Positions 36,662-45,085 of a stretch of DNA of 64,000 nucleotides are shown here, one piece after another. The position numbers and the translations under genes were made by a program. Under the pieces are notes generated by a model. That model was not told the origin of the DNA. It worked only from the letters and a program-made list of their open reading frames with translations, and did not search any database. This DNA is from Tetmemena sp. SeJ-2015. Its lineage: Eukaryota > Ciliophora > Spirotrichea > Sporadotrichida > Oxytrichidae. Every line of letters begins with the position of its first letter. Position 1 is the stretch's first letter. Location of the stretch: the NCBI GenBank assembly GCA_027382625.1, contig JAJKFJ010020849.1, forward strand, positions 17,642 through 81,641, given 5' to 3'.

Positions 36662-37231
36662 TCAATCTAACTCTTCGATAACTTAGCCTAAGGCATCTCT
36701 TTTGGGCACAACAATTTTCTTTCCGTGTCTCTCTTCTTAGCCAGTAGGTGGTTCCCATGGACTATATTTTCTTGCCTTACCCCTCTCGATGAACTCTTCT
36801 CTGCCTTCTGCTAGCAAATGGCCAGGATTCTTGTAGGCTAGAGTGGGATGATCTGTCTTGAAGACGGGAGTTTTGTGTGATCTGAAAAATGGCTCCACGT
36901 AGTTATCCTTCTTTGGGGGATCATCGTATTGATAATGCAACCATCCGTGCCAGCCAGGGGCTACCTTTTTAGGAAGCATGAACCACTTGTTATAGTCAGC
37001 ATACTCAACCCATCTACGAGTGTTTTTGTTGTGATGGTTGAAGTCCTCGTAGTACCTATTTCCGAATTCATCAGTTCCAACCAGGCGAACAAGTTCTTCT
37101 TCGTAACCTCCCTTTTCATGAGAAGGTTTGTAGATCTTTCCTCTGAGGACCGCTCTCATGAGACCCTCCTTGCGGTAAATGGTCCAAAATTTAGGTCCAA
37201 GGAGACCGATTGAAAATCCCCACGCTCTCAT
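36662..37231 (-). CDS. NDUFA12: NDUFA12 (complex I B17.2 subunit)
   Basis: This is an accessory subunit of mitochondrial NADH:ubiquinone oxidoreductase. ATG 37231-37229 opens MRAWGFSIGLLGPKFWTIY. Family hallmarks follow: LVGTDEFGNRYYED, RRWVEYADYNKWFMLPKK and VAPGWHGWLHYQYDDPP. TAG after PWEPPTG reads as Gln and the protein continues EERHGKKIVVPKRDALG to TGA 36664-36662, about 189 residues. No intron or IES is needed, unusual in this window. It is divergent from the SET gene, whose first MDS begins 76 nt away. Confidence 0.93.
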
Positions 37232-37307
37232 TTTACTCTTGCTTCAAATAATTAATTATATTTTCTCTTATTATAAACTTTAGATTCACGAAGTCAGAAG
37301 AGTTAAA

Positions 37308-39627
37308 ATGGAACTTAAATTTGTAAATTTAAAAAGATATAAATGGAGGGAAGACGAGCACGACCACAAAGTGCTAGGACCTACTTTAAAGAAAGTCAGG
37401 GCGGTTTCTAAACTGACCTTTTTGAAGCTGATATAAAACTGATGTATGTAAACTAGGAGCTTACAAAAAAAGCACAGCAAGATCCTAAGTATGTGAGATT
37501 CAAGAAGTGGCTGTATGTTTTAATCAGATTTCTGCTTTATCATCATTCCAAACAAGTGCATTATATCTGTAACGAGAGTGAAGGACCATCCTGTGGTGGG
37601 AGAAATAGTTAAGAATCACCAGTCACTATTCATGAAACACTAAGACTCGGACTAGCTTTGCCTCACTCTTTTTCTTATGTATGAGGGACTTAAAGGAAGA
37701 GAGTCATTCTGGTTTCCTTACATTGACGTTATGAATGAGTCTATAATGAATGAAGAACTCTTAATTAATTACTCCTGAACGACTACGAGCTAACTAATTC
37801 AGCTAAAGAATATGCAGATGATAATGATAGTAAGTAGATTTTAGAGGATAAACTGCAAAAAGTGCTAAATCTGTATCCTCAAGATTTCCCAGGGGTTAGC
37901 AAATAAACTTTTGAATAGATGTATAATTTCGCATGTACCAGGTGCTTCGGATGGACCTTGCCCTCTACTATGATGGTTCCACTTGCTGACTTCCTAAATC
38001 ATCATCCATCTCTATATATTATCTCGTACGAGATATACCAAAAAGCTCTTCATGAGGTTAAAACTCTTAAGTATGTAGGATTGATTGATGATAAGAACAC
38101 CAAAAAGGTTCTCAATAGATTACACTGAACTCTATGGGGGCAAGGAGCATCTAATCAAGAAAAAGTTTGAGGAAGATATAGTCAGGAAAATAGAGGGGTA
38201 GGTCGAAGAGAGGGAGAAGATATTCATCCCTAGAGATCAACTAATGAAGGAGGTTAAGACCAAATTTATAAAGGAGTAGAACTTGCAAGTTTGGGATCTG
38301 GGATTTTGGTCCACTGATCTATTTCATTATGCTTTTACTAAATTTAAACAAAAACTATTGATCAAGAGGAAGATAACGATTCAGAAGAGGAAAATTAAAA
38401 TGCTGGAGATGAAGATGATTACTATGACGAGGAAGATGAAGGAGAGGAAGAGATCGATCCTAGCGAGTAAATTAAAGATGAGAAGTTCCTCCTTTCTCTA
38501 AAACCAGAAGAAAAGCAGTACATGGAATCTCTGAGTCTTACAGAGAAGAAGCTAATCAACTATATATGAAGTATCTCTAGTTTTAGGTTTTAATATAACC
38601 AGACTGACAATTTCGAGGTGAAAAGGAAGACAAAGAAGACAGAAGATGATTTCAAGTGGTGGTCCTACGATGACTCTGAAACCTATTTCGTGCTAACTAC
38701 GAAGAGAAAGAATCAGTATAAACAAGGAGAGCAATTATTCAATTGCTATGGGAGAAGGTCTAACTATTTCTTGTTACTCTAGTAAACTTTGTGTCTTAAG
38801 TAAATCTAAATATAGTTATGGGTTCTGCTTCGACAGAAATCAGTATGATTCTATTCAGATAAGAATTTGGCGCTCTCTTCCCAAAGAAGAAAAGTCAGTG
38901 TACAAACTTGCCAAAGCTTTGAAAAATTTAATGGAGGAAGGCTTCAAAGAAAACTAAGAAAATATTGAATCCTTATTTAGGTTAGATTCAAGATGAGCTC
39001 TCTAAATGAAGGTAACTAAAATTTTAAGGTTTAACGAAGCTTGTTAGATTTACTTTCTTATTTAAGAGCGCATTTACTTTTGACCTATCAAGGAGATGAG
39101 TTGATGCAAATCAAAATGACAGAGCCAGTTCTGATTGAATATGAGATTTCTGTGATGGAGCAGTACCAATATTTGCTCCTGCTTTTGAAGCAATAAAGAT
39201 TTAGCGGACTGGACCTTGAAAAAGAAGCAGACTATCTCGATCTATAATGCGAAGATGACACAAGAAAGAAGTTCATAGTAAGATAATTTAACTTTAACTT
39301 ATAAAACATTTGTTATTTCCTATTTTAAAGTTATGATTTTTATCTCTCTTTCAGTGGCAATATCGAGTGAATCATTTGCGAATTTTAAATGCTCAACTGT
39401 CCATGCTGAATACTTTGCTTTGGATTCTAAGATAAGCAGAGGAAGCCTAGCACCAATACAAGCTTGCTTCTACATCTTTGGAATCGCCATTCTAAGAAAT
39501 CTCTGAAAGTGATCTGAAAGCTACCTATCAGAAGATAATTAGACAAACTTGTCTAATTTCAGACGAAAACATGCAGAACTGCCTCAATTTCAGAAAATAT
39601 TTAAAGAAGCTATTTCATAGCAAATGA
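37308..39627 (+). CDS. scrambled SET-domain protein methyltransferase: plus-strand MDSs 1,3,5,7,9
   Basis: Predicted protein lysine methyltransferase of the SETD6/Rkm4/Rubisco-LSMT type. Plus-strand MDSs: 37308-37514, 37543-37742, 37772-38002, 38026-38971, 38981-39627. Interleaved MDSs 2,4,6,8 are inverted at 44459-44971. Assembled order gives FKKWLLDNGAVFESVDFP, GQGLMGIGAKKDIEQYKAF, LIHPNK-type I-SET, LTLFLMYEGLKGRESFWFP, YKWSAEQLALLNDYELTNS, FACTRCFGWTLPSTMMVPL with ADFLNHNPSD (SAM-binding NH motif), then YYGFCFDRNQYDSIQIRIW and a helical substrate-binding C-terminus ending at TGA 39625-39627. IESs at 38315-38358 (TGATC) and 38561-38593 (TATA) and introns at 38,780-38,813 and 39,280-39,355 also occur. 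One small frame change near 38,122 is unexplained. Confidence 0.9.
37504..37514 (+). repeat. pointer 1/2 GAAGTGGCTGT (partner 44961-44971, inverted)
   Basis: The 11-nt exact match joins RFKKWL to LDNGAVFESV in the SET gene. Confidence 0.9.
37543..37551 (+). repeat. pointer 2/3 TCATTCCAA (partner 44807-44815, inverted)
   Basis: The 9-nt exact match joins KAFLFIP to NKCIISVTRVKD in frame. Confidence 0.88.
37734..37742 (+). repeat. pointer 3/4 AATGAGTCT (partner 44775-44783, inverted)
   Basis: The 9-nt exact match joins FPYIDVMNES to DLIYKWSAEQ in frame. Confidence 0.88.
37772..37776 (+). repeat. pointer 4/5 CTCCT (partner 44734-44738, inverted)
   Basis: The 5-nt match joins EQLALL to NDYELTNSAKE in frame. 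The neighbouring AACG is also shared, so the exact break within CTCCTxAACG is uncertain; the protein is the same either way. Confidence 0.75.
37999..38002 (+). repeat. pointer 5/6 TCAT (partner 44649-44652, inverted)
   Basis: The 4-nt match joins LADFLNH to NPSDTQYEIY. A second TCAT 3 nt downstream would insert one extra His; both choices are in frame. Confidence 0.65.
38026..38038 (+). repeat. pointer 6/7 GTACGAGATATAC (partner 44619-44631, inverted)
   Basis: The 13-nt exact match joins NPSDTQYEIY to QKALHEVKTLK in frame. Confidence 0.9.
38315..38358 (+). other. 44-nt IES in the SET gene (TGATC pointer)
   Basis: TGATC at 38315-38319 and 38359-38363. Removal joins LGFWSTD to QEEDNDSEEENQ in frame, entering the acidic insert of the SET protein. 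The AT-rich insert has no GT-AG ends. Confidence 0.65.
38561..38593 (+). other. 33-nt IES in the SET gene (TATA pointer)
   Basis: TATA at 38561-38564 and 38594-38597. Removal joins TEKKLINY to NQTDNFEVKRKTKK in frame and eliminates an in-frame TGA. Confidence 0.55.
38965..38971 (+). repeat. pointer 7/8 TTGAATC (partner 44486-44492, inverted)
   Basis: The 7-nt exact match joins FKENQENIES to LTKTVRFK in frame. Confidence 0.8.
38981..38994 (+). repeat. pointer 8/9 GTTAGATTCAAGAT (partner 44459-44472, inverted)
   Basis: The 14-nt exact match joins LTKTVRFK to MSSLNEGNQNFK in frame and avoids a local in-frame TGA. Confidence 0.9.
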
Positions 39628-39794
39628 AATGGAGAATATGTATTTAAGCTTTTACCTTTATATAATCTTATGTCTTCATTTTATAATAGAAAACTACCTA
39701 ATTTTAAATAATATATTGAATTTATCACATTAAAATTAAAGCATATGGTATAAAATTTTTGAAATAAAATAAGAAATACAGTATATTATCTGCT
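39628..39794. other. AT-rich convergent spacer
   Basis: AT-rich DNA between the SET gene stop and the stop of the minus-strand membrane protein. No gene or clear signal is seen. Confidence 0.4.
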
Positions 39795-41651
39795 TCATAA
39801 ATCTATAAATATAGCTACAAATGCTATAGCTACTCCTACTATTGAAAATGCCATATTTTAATATGCTTGGTTAGAGAAAAATCCATCATCCTAGCATTAT
39901 CTGGCATAGTTTGAGCAACTAGGGAAGATAAGAGGATTAGTAATTCTCTTGCCTGGACCCCAGCACCCAACAATCTAATTTAAAACAAAAAAGGATAGTT
40001 ATAGATTTAACAGTATAGGGGAAGAACTATGTTAGATAATATCCATAGACCCCTTGGACCCACATGCCTCCGCAAACATCCACATTGCAAGTTTACCAGT
40101 AGTTGCCTTCTAAATCAAATGGCTTGTACATAATCCTTCCATCCTTACAAAACAAGCATGAAATTTTATTACTATCCTTTGCAAGACCGATAGGGCCGAA
40201 ATCTAATGAACTAGTCTAGTTGAAAGTGAGAGTTGGACTTGAATTACACATATCGTTGGAAGAGCATGAGGAAGAGGCAGCTGCTAAGTTTCCTCCCTCT
40301 ATACAAGGGGAATAAATTTTATAGTTTATGATTAAATAAGTAGTATAGTGGTACACTCCATTTCTGATGTTATCGTATCCATCTGACTCCTCCTATCTGT
40401 CATCTAGAGAGTCAATTGAACCCAAGCACTGGTCCAAAAACTTTCTATAGAAGTCATTTCCTCCATCCTTGTCTCGAGGCATTATTTTGTCATATTTCTG
40501 TAGTGATGCCGCAGCCTTGAAAATCACTCCATTTACTAACAATATATGAATAATATCTTAAATAAAGGGTAATCTGAATTGAAAGCTATTCCAGTGACCT
40601 CATTCATGCGATAAGATCCTTTGGTGATGAAGCCGAAGTTATCTTAAAGACTGATACCGTTGGGCATGGTCATATCTTGCCCAAAGCTTTCTAGATTTAA
40701 AATTATTAAATTAACTTTCTAAGTTGCAAAGGTATTCATCCAATTAAAAATAAGATATTATAAAATACTCATCAAGCCCTTTCTATTATAAAGTTAAATA
40801 TATTTCTAGAGCGTCTCTGGCATGAGTAATGTTCCTAACGTTGATTAAGCGTTAAATCCAACGATGAAATCTACATTCTGAGGACGAGGAACGTTCAAGT
40901 ACTTTAAAAATAAGCAAAAGAGTTTTAAACTGTTATCTTGAAATAATTTATTTGACGAAACCTTAGGTTAGAAAAAATTAAAAACACTCTTCTGAATTGA
41001 AACTTAATTTTCGGAGGTAATTATATTAAATTTTAACTAAAATTTGTCAGCTTTAATATTTATGATTAATTTGAATTAGTACTGGAAGCAATGATTGGGC
41101 ATGTTATTGCTGATCACTCTGATTAATTAAAAAAAATTTAAGATGAAAGCGTTTGAAGTAGCTTAATTGGGAATATAAAAAAGGAAGTGAGGTAGAGAGT
41201 GATGTCTTGTCTTGTGAGAGACAAATCACACATAGCTTCCTTTACCATGAGCAAGCCCCATTCTCATCAACTGTGTAGATTGGATTTTTATTTTAGTCTA
41301 AATATTAAACTGGGCACTTCGCTCCCAAAATAGGGCAGGTTACTGTCTCTGATGGCAATAAAAATAATTTAAATCCTTATGCACTGAATTTGAATTGAAA
41401 TTGTAAAACTGAGAGCTCGTAGGAATTTAAATTATTAATGTCTTATAAATTTTTTTGTTTAAATATCAGGGTCTGTATTGCATGTGTTCTTGAATTTAGC
41501 AGCGAAGTCCAAACAGCTTTAATAAGTAGGTCCAGTAATTATAGATCCCTATATTTGCAAATTTTGACTCAGCAAAATGCAGGCCAAAAGAAGACTCTCA
41601 AATCGCACTCCAAATCCTTTTTGCGCTATACTTTTAAAACGTCATTATTAC
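39795..41651 (-). CDS. cysteine-rich secreted or membrane protein
   Basis: The minus strand reads an N-terminal hydrophobic stretch FESLLLACILLSQNLQIQG (probable signal peptide), then cysteine-containing ectodomain pieces: TYQSCLDFAAKFKNTCNTD, VTCPILGAKCPVQYLDQNK, CNSSPTLTFNQTSSLDFG, ISCLFCKDGRIMYKPFDL and CNVDVCGGMWVQGVYGYYL. It ends with a C-terminal helix FSIVGVAIAFVAIFIDL and TGA 39797-39795. No ATG is in frame at the 5' edge (a TGA precedes it), so the first MDS lies elsewhere. Long AT-rich inserts separate the pieces. Layout is compatible with a type I surface protein or a leishmanolysin-like protease, but no HExxH motif was found. Confidence 0.55.
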
Positions 41652-41977
41652 AACTTTCATAGATAAGAAATATTGCTTCATTTAAAATAGTTTAAACGAA
41701 GGAGTAAAGAGACATTAAACCACAGAAAATTGGTGATATATTAGGCTTACCACTATTATGAAAATCTCCCCATTACTTATATTATAAAATAACTTCAAAG
41801 CAGATCAAGAAGAATTATTCTCTTCACTTTTATTCATATAATATTATTAAGTCTTAGGAATTCAACTTCTTGAATCATCTTCTTACATTCACTCGTGTAG
41901 GAAAATAACATAATTTTAAGAAAGTAAATAAATATTTTTGAACATTATTATAAATCAACGTATTAGTTGACACTCCG
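41652..41977. other. AT-rich spacer
   Basis: AT-rich DNA between divergent genes. Both strands lack convincing coding sequence. It may hold promoters or the missing 5' MDS boundary of the cysteine-rich protein. Confidence 0.35.
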
Positions 41978-43309
41978 ATGGAATCTCGACGTTAGCAAAA
42001 TCAAAGCAACTCTTTCATTTAAGTTAACTTTGATTTGTAAACTTGAGCTTCTCTCCTCTGAAGGTATCTTCGAAGGATGAGTTGAAGCTAGCAAAGAAAA
42101 GGTAAAAGAATCAAACTATGGGAATGAGGAAATTATGGAATACTTTTCTAAACAAGTAGCAGCAAGCAGTCCAGTTAACAATAATAAAGTTTCAATTACT
42201 AATCAGTTTGGATTTGTGAAGGAGGATCTCGACTTTAAGCAGTCGCTTAAATGAGTTTTAAATTTATTAGTCTCATTTAGATGCTGCTTTAGGGTAATAG
42301 TAATCTGAATAGAAGGAAAAAGTGGTGATCAAGATTAACCTTCCCAAAGAAAGTGAAAAAATAAGAATCGAACACAGCTGCAGCAAATAAAAAGACTATC
42401 AAAGAGATGAAGAAAGAAAATGCAAGGCTATTTAAATGGAAAGAGATGCTCGAAGAATATCCTGATAAAGTACACGACAAATTAAAGCCACGATGTAGAA
42501 AAGGAATTCCAGATTCAATCAGAGGATATGCATGGTAGATGCTGATCTAAGGGCAACAGCATCTCCCTAAAGAAAAGAATCAGTACTTCAAGTCACTACT
42601 TGAATTACCTGGCGATTAGAAGACTATCATCTCTATATTTAAGGATGTTTCTAGGACGTTACCCAAACATATCTACTTTAGGGAAAATTCGGAGTAGGAT
42701 AGAAGGCACTATTTTGTGTCTTAAAGGCATTGGCTCTAGCTGAGCCAGATACTGGCTATGTATAGGGAATGGGATATATGGCTGCTACTCTTCTCACTTA
42801 TATGGATTAGGCGAGCATTTTGTTGTATGGTTGGATTACTAAAGACTTACAACCTTCGAGAAATGTATCTACCTAAAATGCCAGGCCTCTCTAAGGCATT
42901 TTACATTCATCTCTGCCTAATGAGAAAGTACTTACCTAAGCTTAGTTAACATCTTTTGGATGCAAAGTACGAACCAACTATGTATTTATCCTAATGGTTC
43001 ATGACTGTCTATGCTCTAAACTTTCCTTTTGAGACAATTCTCAGAATATGGGATATCTTCATGATTGAGGGAGAAAAACATTATATAGATGGCATTAGCG
43101 ATGTTTAAGATTAACGAGAAACAACTTATGTCTCAAGAAGTGAAGGAATTTTCAGCTGCATGCGAGGATTCTAAGAGAACATTAATACCGATTAATTAAT
43201 CAAGGTGGCCCTCACTTTTAAGTTCAGTAAAAAACTAATTGAAAAGTTCGAAAAGGAATTTGTCGAGAAGCCAGATTAAGAGCTTGCAAGTTTGTGCAAA
43301 ATGAATTGA
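41978..43309 (+). CDS. TBC-domain Rab GTPase-activating protein
   Basis: This protein stimulates GTP hydrolysis by Rab GTPases in membrane traffic. ATG 41978 gives MESRRQQNQSNSFIQVNF. After one or two inserts come VEASKEKVKESNYGNEEIM and a basic linker. The TBC domain starts at PRCRKGIPDSIRGYAWQML, has the catalytic Arg motif (FKDVSRTLPKHIYF) and the Gln motif (GYVQGMGYMAATLL), then GLSKAFYIHLCLMRKYLP, FMTVYALNFPFETILRIWD and ALTFKFSKKLIEKFEKEF, stop TGA 43307-43309. Both finger residues are present, so GAP activity is expected. The frame changes at about 42,260, 42,830 and 43,100, by IES or intron. Confidence 0.88.
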
Positions 43310-43368
43310 AAATATAAAGAGTGTAAATTAGATCAGAATAATTAAGCATACAATTAATCATCAATCCA

Positions 43369-44292
43369 TTGAAATATGACCGAGAGAGATGAAAGGGATC
43401 ATCTTTCTATTTTATAAAAACTCTTGGAAAACTCTCTTCTCACTTGAGATGAGATGAGTAGGAATTTTAGGGTTGATTACGAAATCCTAAAATGATCTTT
43501 ACTACTTATTAATCTCTTACCTCTAGCTCATGGCCTAAAATTCTTACAATGGCTTCCTTTGTAGAATCTATGCCCTAGTTAGGATGGAATCCTAAGAAAG
43601 GAGCACTTAGAATTACTCCACTGATGTTTAGGTGGGGGTTATTGATCAAGAAAGATAGCACAGTCAGACCACCCATACTGTGGCCGTAGATAAAAAGAGG
43701 GAGATTTTGGTTAGCTTATTAAAGTAAAGTTGCAACATTATGATGGAAGTCTGAGACAGTAAATCCTGCCATTCTTGTTCCTCCAGACATTCCATAGCCA
43801 GTCAAGTCTATCAAGTGTACATCGAATCCATTAAGAGCGTATTATACCGCCTGCTCTAAATGAATATCAGAGTTCTCTCCATATCCGTGAACAATGCATA
43901 TAGTTGCTCTAATTTCTGCTTCGAATTTAGTGACGTCAATGAGTTGAGTGTGATATGAAAAAGAGTTAAACCATTTACCATCGCTCTTCACATATTTTCT
44001 AGTCATTTTGATATTCTGGCCTATCATAATTTCGCCTTCATGAAGCTCTTCAATTTAATTCAGGTGAGAATCATAGTAGTCTATAACTCACATAGTATAT
44101 TTAATTTATAAGTCAAGATCGTATACAAACAGTCTTTTAAGCAACTTAAAATTTAAATTATTTTAGTCCATCCTCTCTTTGCACATCTATCTTCTTAGCA
44201 AACTGTCTCTTTTTTAGAAGTGAAAAGTCCCAGTGATTTCTGCTCTTTACCACAAAGAAAGAATCTTCTAGTGTTTAATCGTAATTGATCAT
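43369..44292 (-). CDS. 5' part of scrambled alpha/beta-hydrolase (monoacylglycerol-lipase-like)
   Basis: ATG 44292-44290 gives MINYDQTLEDSFFVVKSRN. After an insert, KYVKSDGKWFNSFSYHTQ leads to the oxyanion motif ICIVHGYGENS, FDVHLIDLTGYGMSGG, and the nucleophile elbow LPLFIYGHSMGG (GHSMG), then NISGVILSAPFLGFHPNQ and FVINPKIPTHLISSEKR. It ends SLGHIS at pointer GTCATATTTCAA (plus-strand TTGAAATATGAC, 43369-43380). Beyond the pointer the local frame hits TGA within two codons. The remaining catalytic acid and His segment is at 30778-31077 on the other strand. Confidence 0.88.
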
Positions 44293-44458
44293 TTTTAAAT
44301 CTTAAATTATAAGGATATAGGCCCTATAAAATTAAAACAACTAAAAATAAATAGCTTGCTTATTAAATCGTACTCTGACGTATTAATTTAAACTGATTTC
44401 CTCATCTACCTTAATATCGAATTCCTTGTACTTCTGTAATTTAGATATATTTTTAGTT

Positions 44459-44971
44459 ATCTTGAATCTAACAGTCTTGGTCAGAGATTCAAATACAAAG
44501 TTAGGTAAATTCCTTCCTCTGTCACAAGCAAAGCTAAGAAAATGAATGAGCAATAATATTTAAATTAAGTGTTCTATAGCCTTAGCTGTCTACTGAGGTT
44601 TTAAGATTACTAATATAAGTATATCTCGTACTGTGTGTCACTAGGATTATGAAAACTCTATCCACTTAATATATTATTTATCCCACTGATCGTCAATATC
44701 ATCTAATAGTTTTAATTCCCCATTTTAGCGTTAAGGAGGGCTAATTGCTCAGCGCTCCATTTGTAAATCAAGTCAGACTCATTATATATAGAGGCAGTAT
44801 TTATAGTTGGAATGAATAAGAAAGCCTGTATCAAATTTGTTTAAGATGAAAAAGGAAATTACCTTGTACTATTCAATATCTTTCTTAGCACCTATTCCCA
44901 TCAACCCTTGTCCATAAATGCATGGAAAATCAACTGATTCAAAAACTGCTCCATTATCTAACAGCCACTTC
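44459..44971 (-). CDS. inverted MDS cluster 2,4,6,8 of the scrambled SET gene
   Basis: Four short coding islands lie in descending order on the minus strand. MDS2 44971-44807 codes WLLDNGAVFESVDFP, GQGLMGIGAKKDIEQYK and AFLFIP and contains a 37-nt GT-AG intron (44826-44862). MDS4 44783-44734 codes NESDLIYKWSAEQLALL. MDS6 44652-44619 codes HNPSDTQYEIY. MDS8 44492-44459 codes IESLTKTVRFK. Each shares its two end pointers with neighbouring plus-strand MDSs at 37.3-39.0 kb, and all joints are in frame. The DNA between islands is AT-rich and does not continue the SET protein. Confidence 0.92.
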
Positions 44972-45085
44972 AAATTTTTTATATTAACAATAGCAATTAA
45001 GGATTATTCTAAAAGCTATATTTTATTTCTAATTTAATGTTAGACTTCAATATCTTAAAAACAATGAATCAAATTTATAATCAAA

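Noticed and set aside
36929..37213. 94-residue plus-strand ORF
   Set aside because: It is antisense to NDUFA12, whose family motifs are unmistakable on the minus strand.
38941..38950. Pointer GAGGAAGG shared by the SET gene (about 38,934) and the inverted cluster (about 44,505)
   Set aside because: The joint would put the downstream MDS out of frame and hit TGA; the TTGAATC pointer gives an in-frame joint instead.
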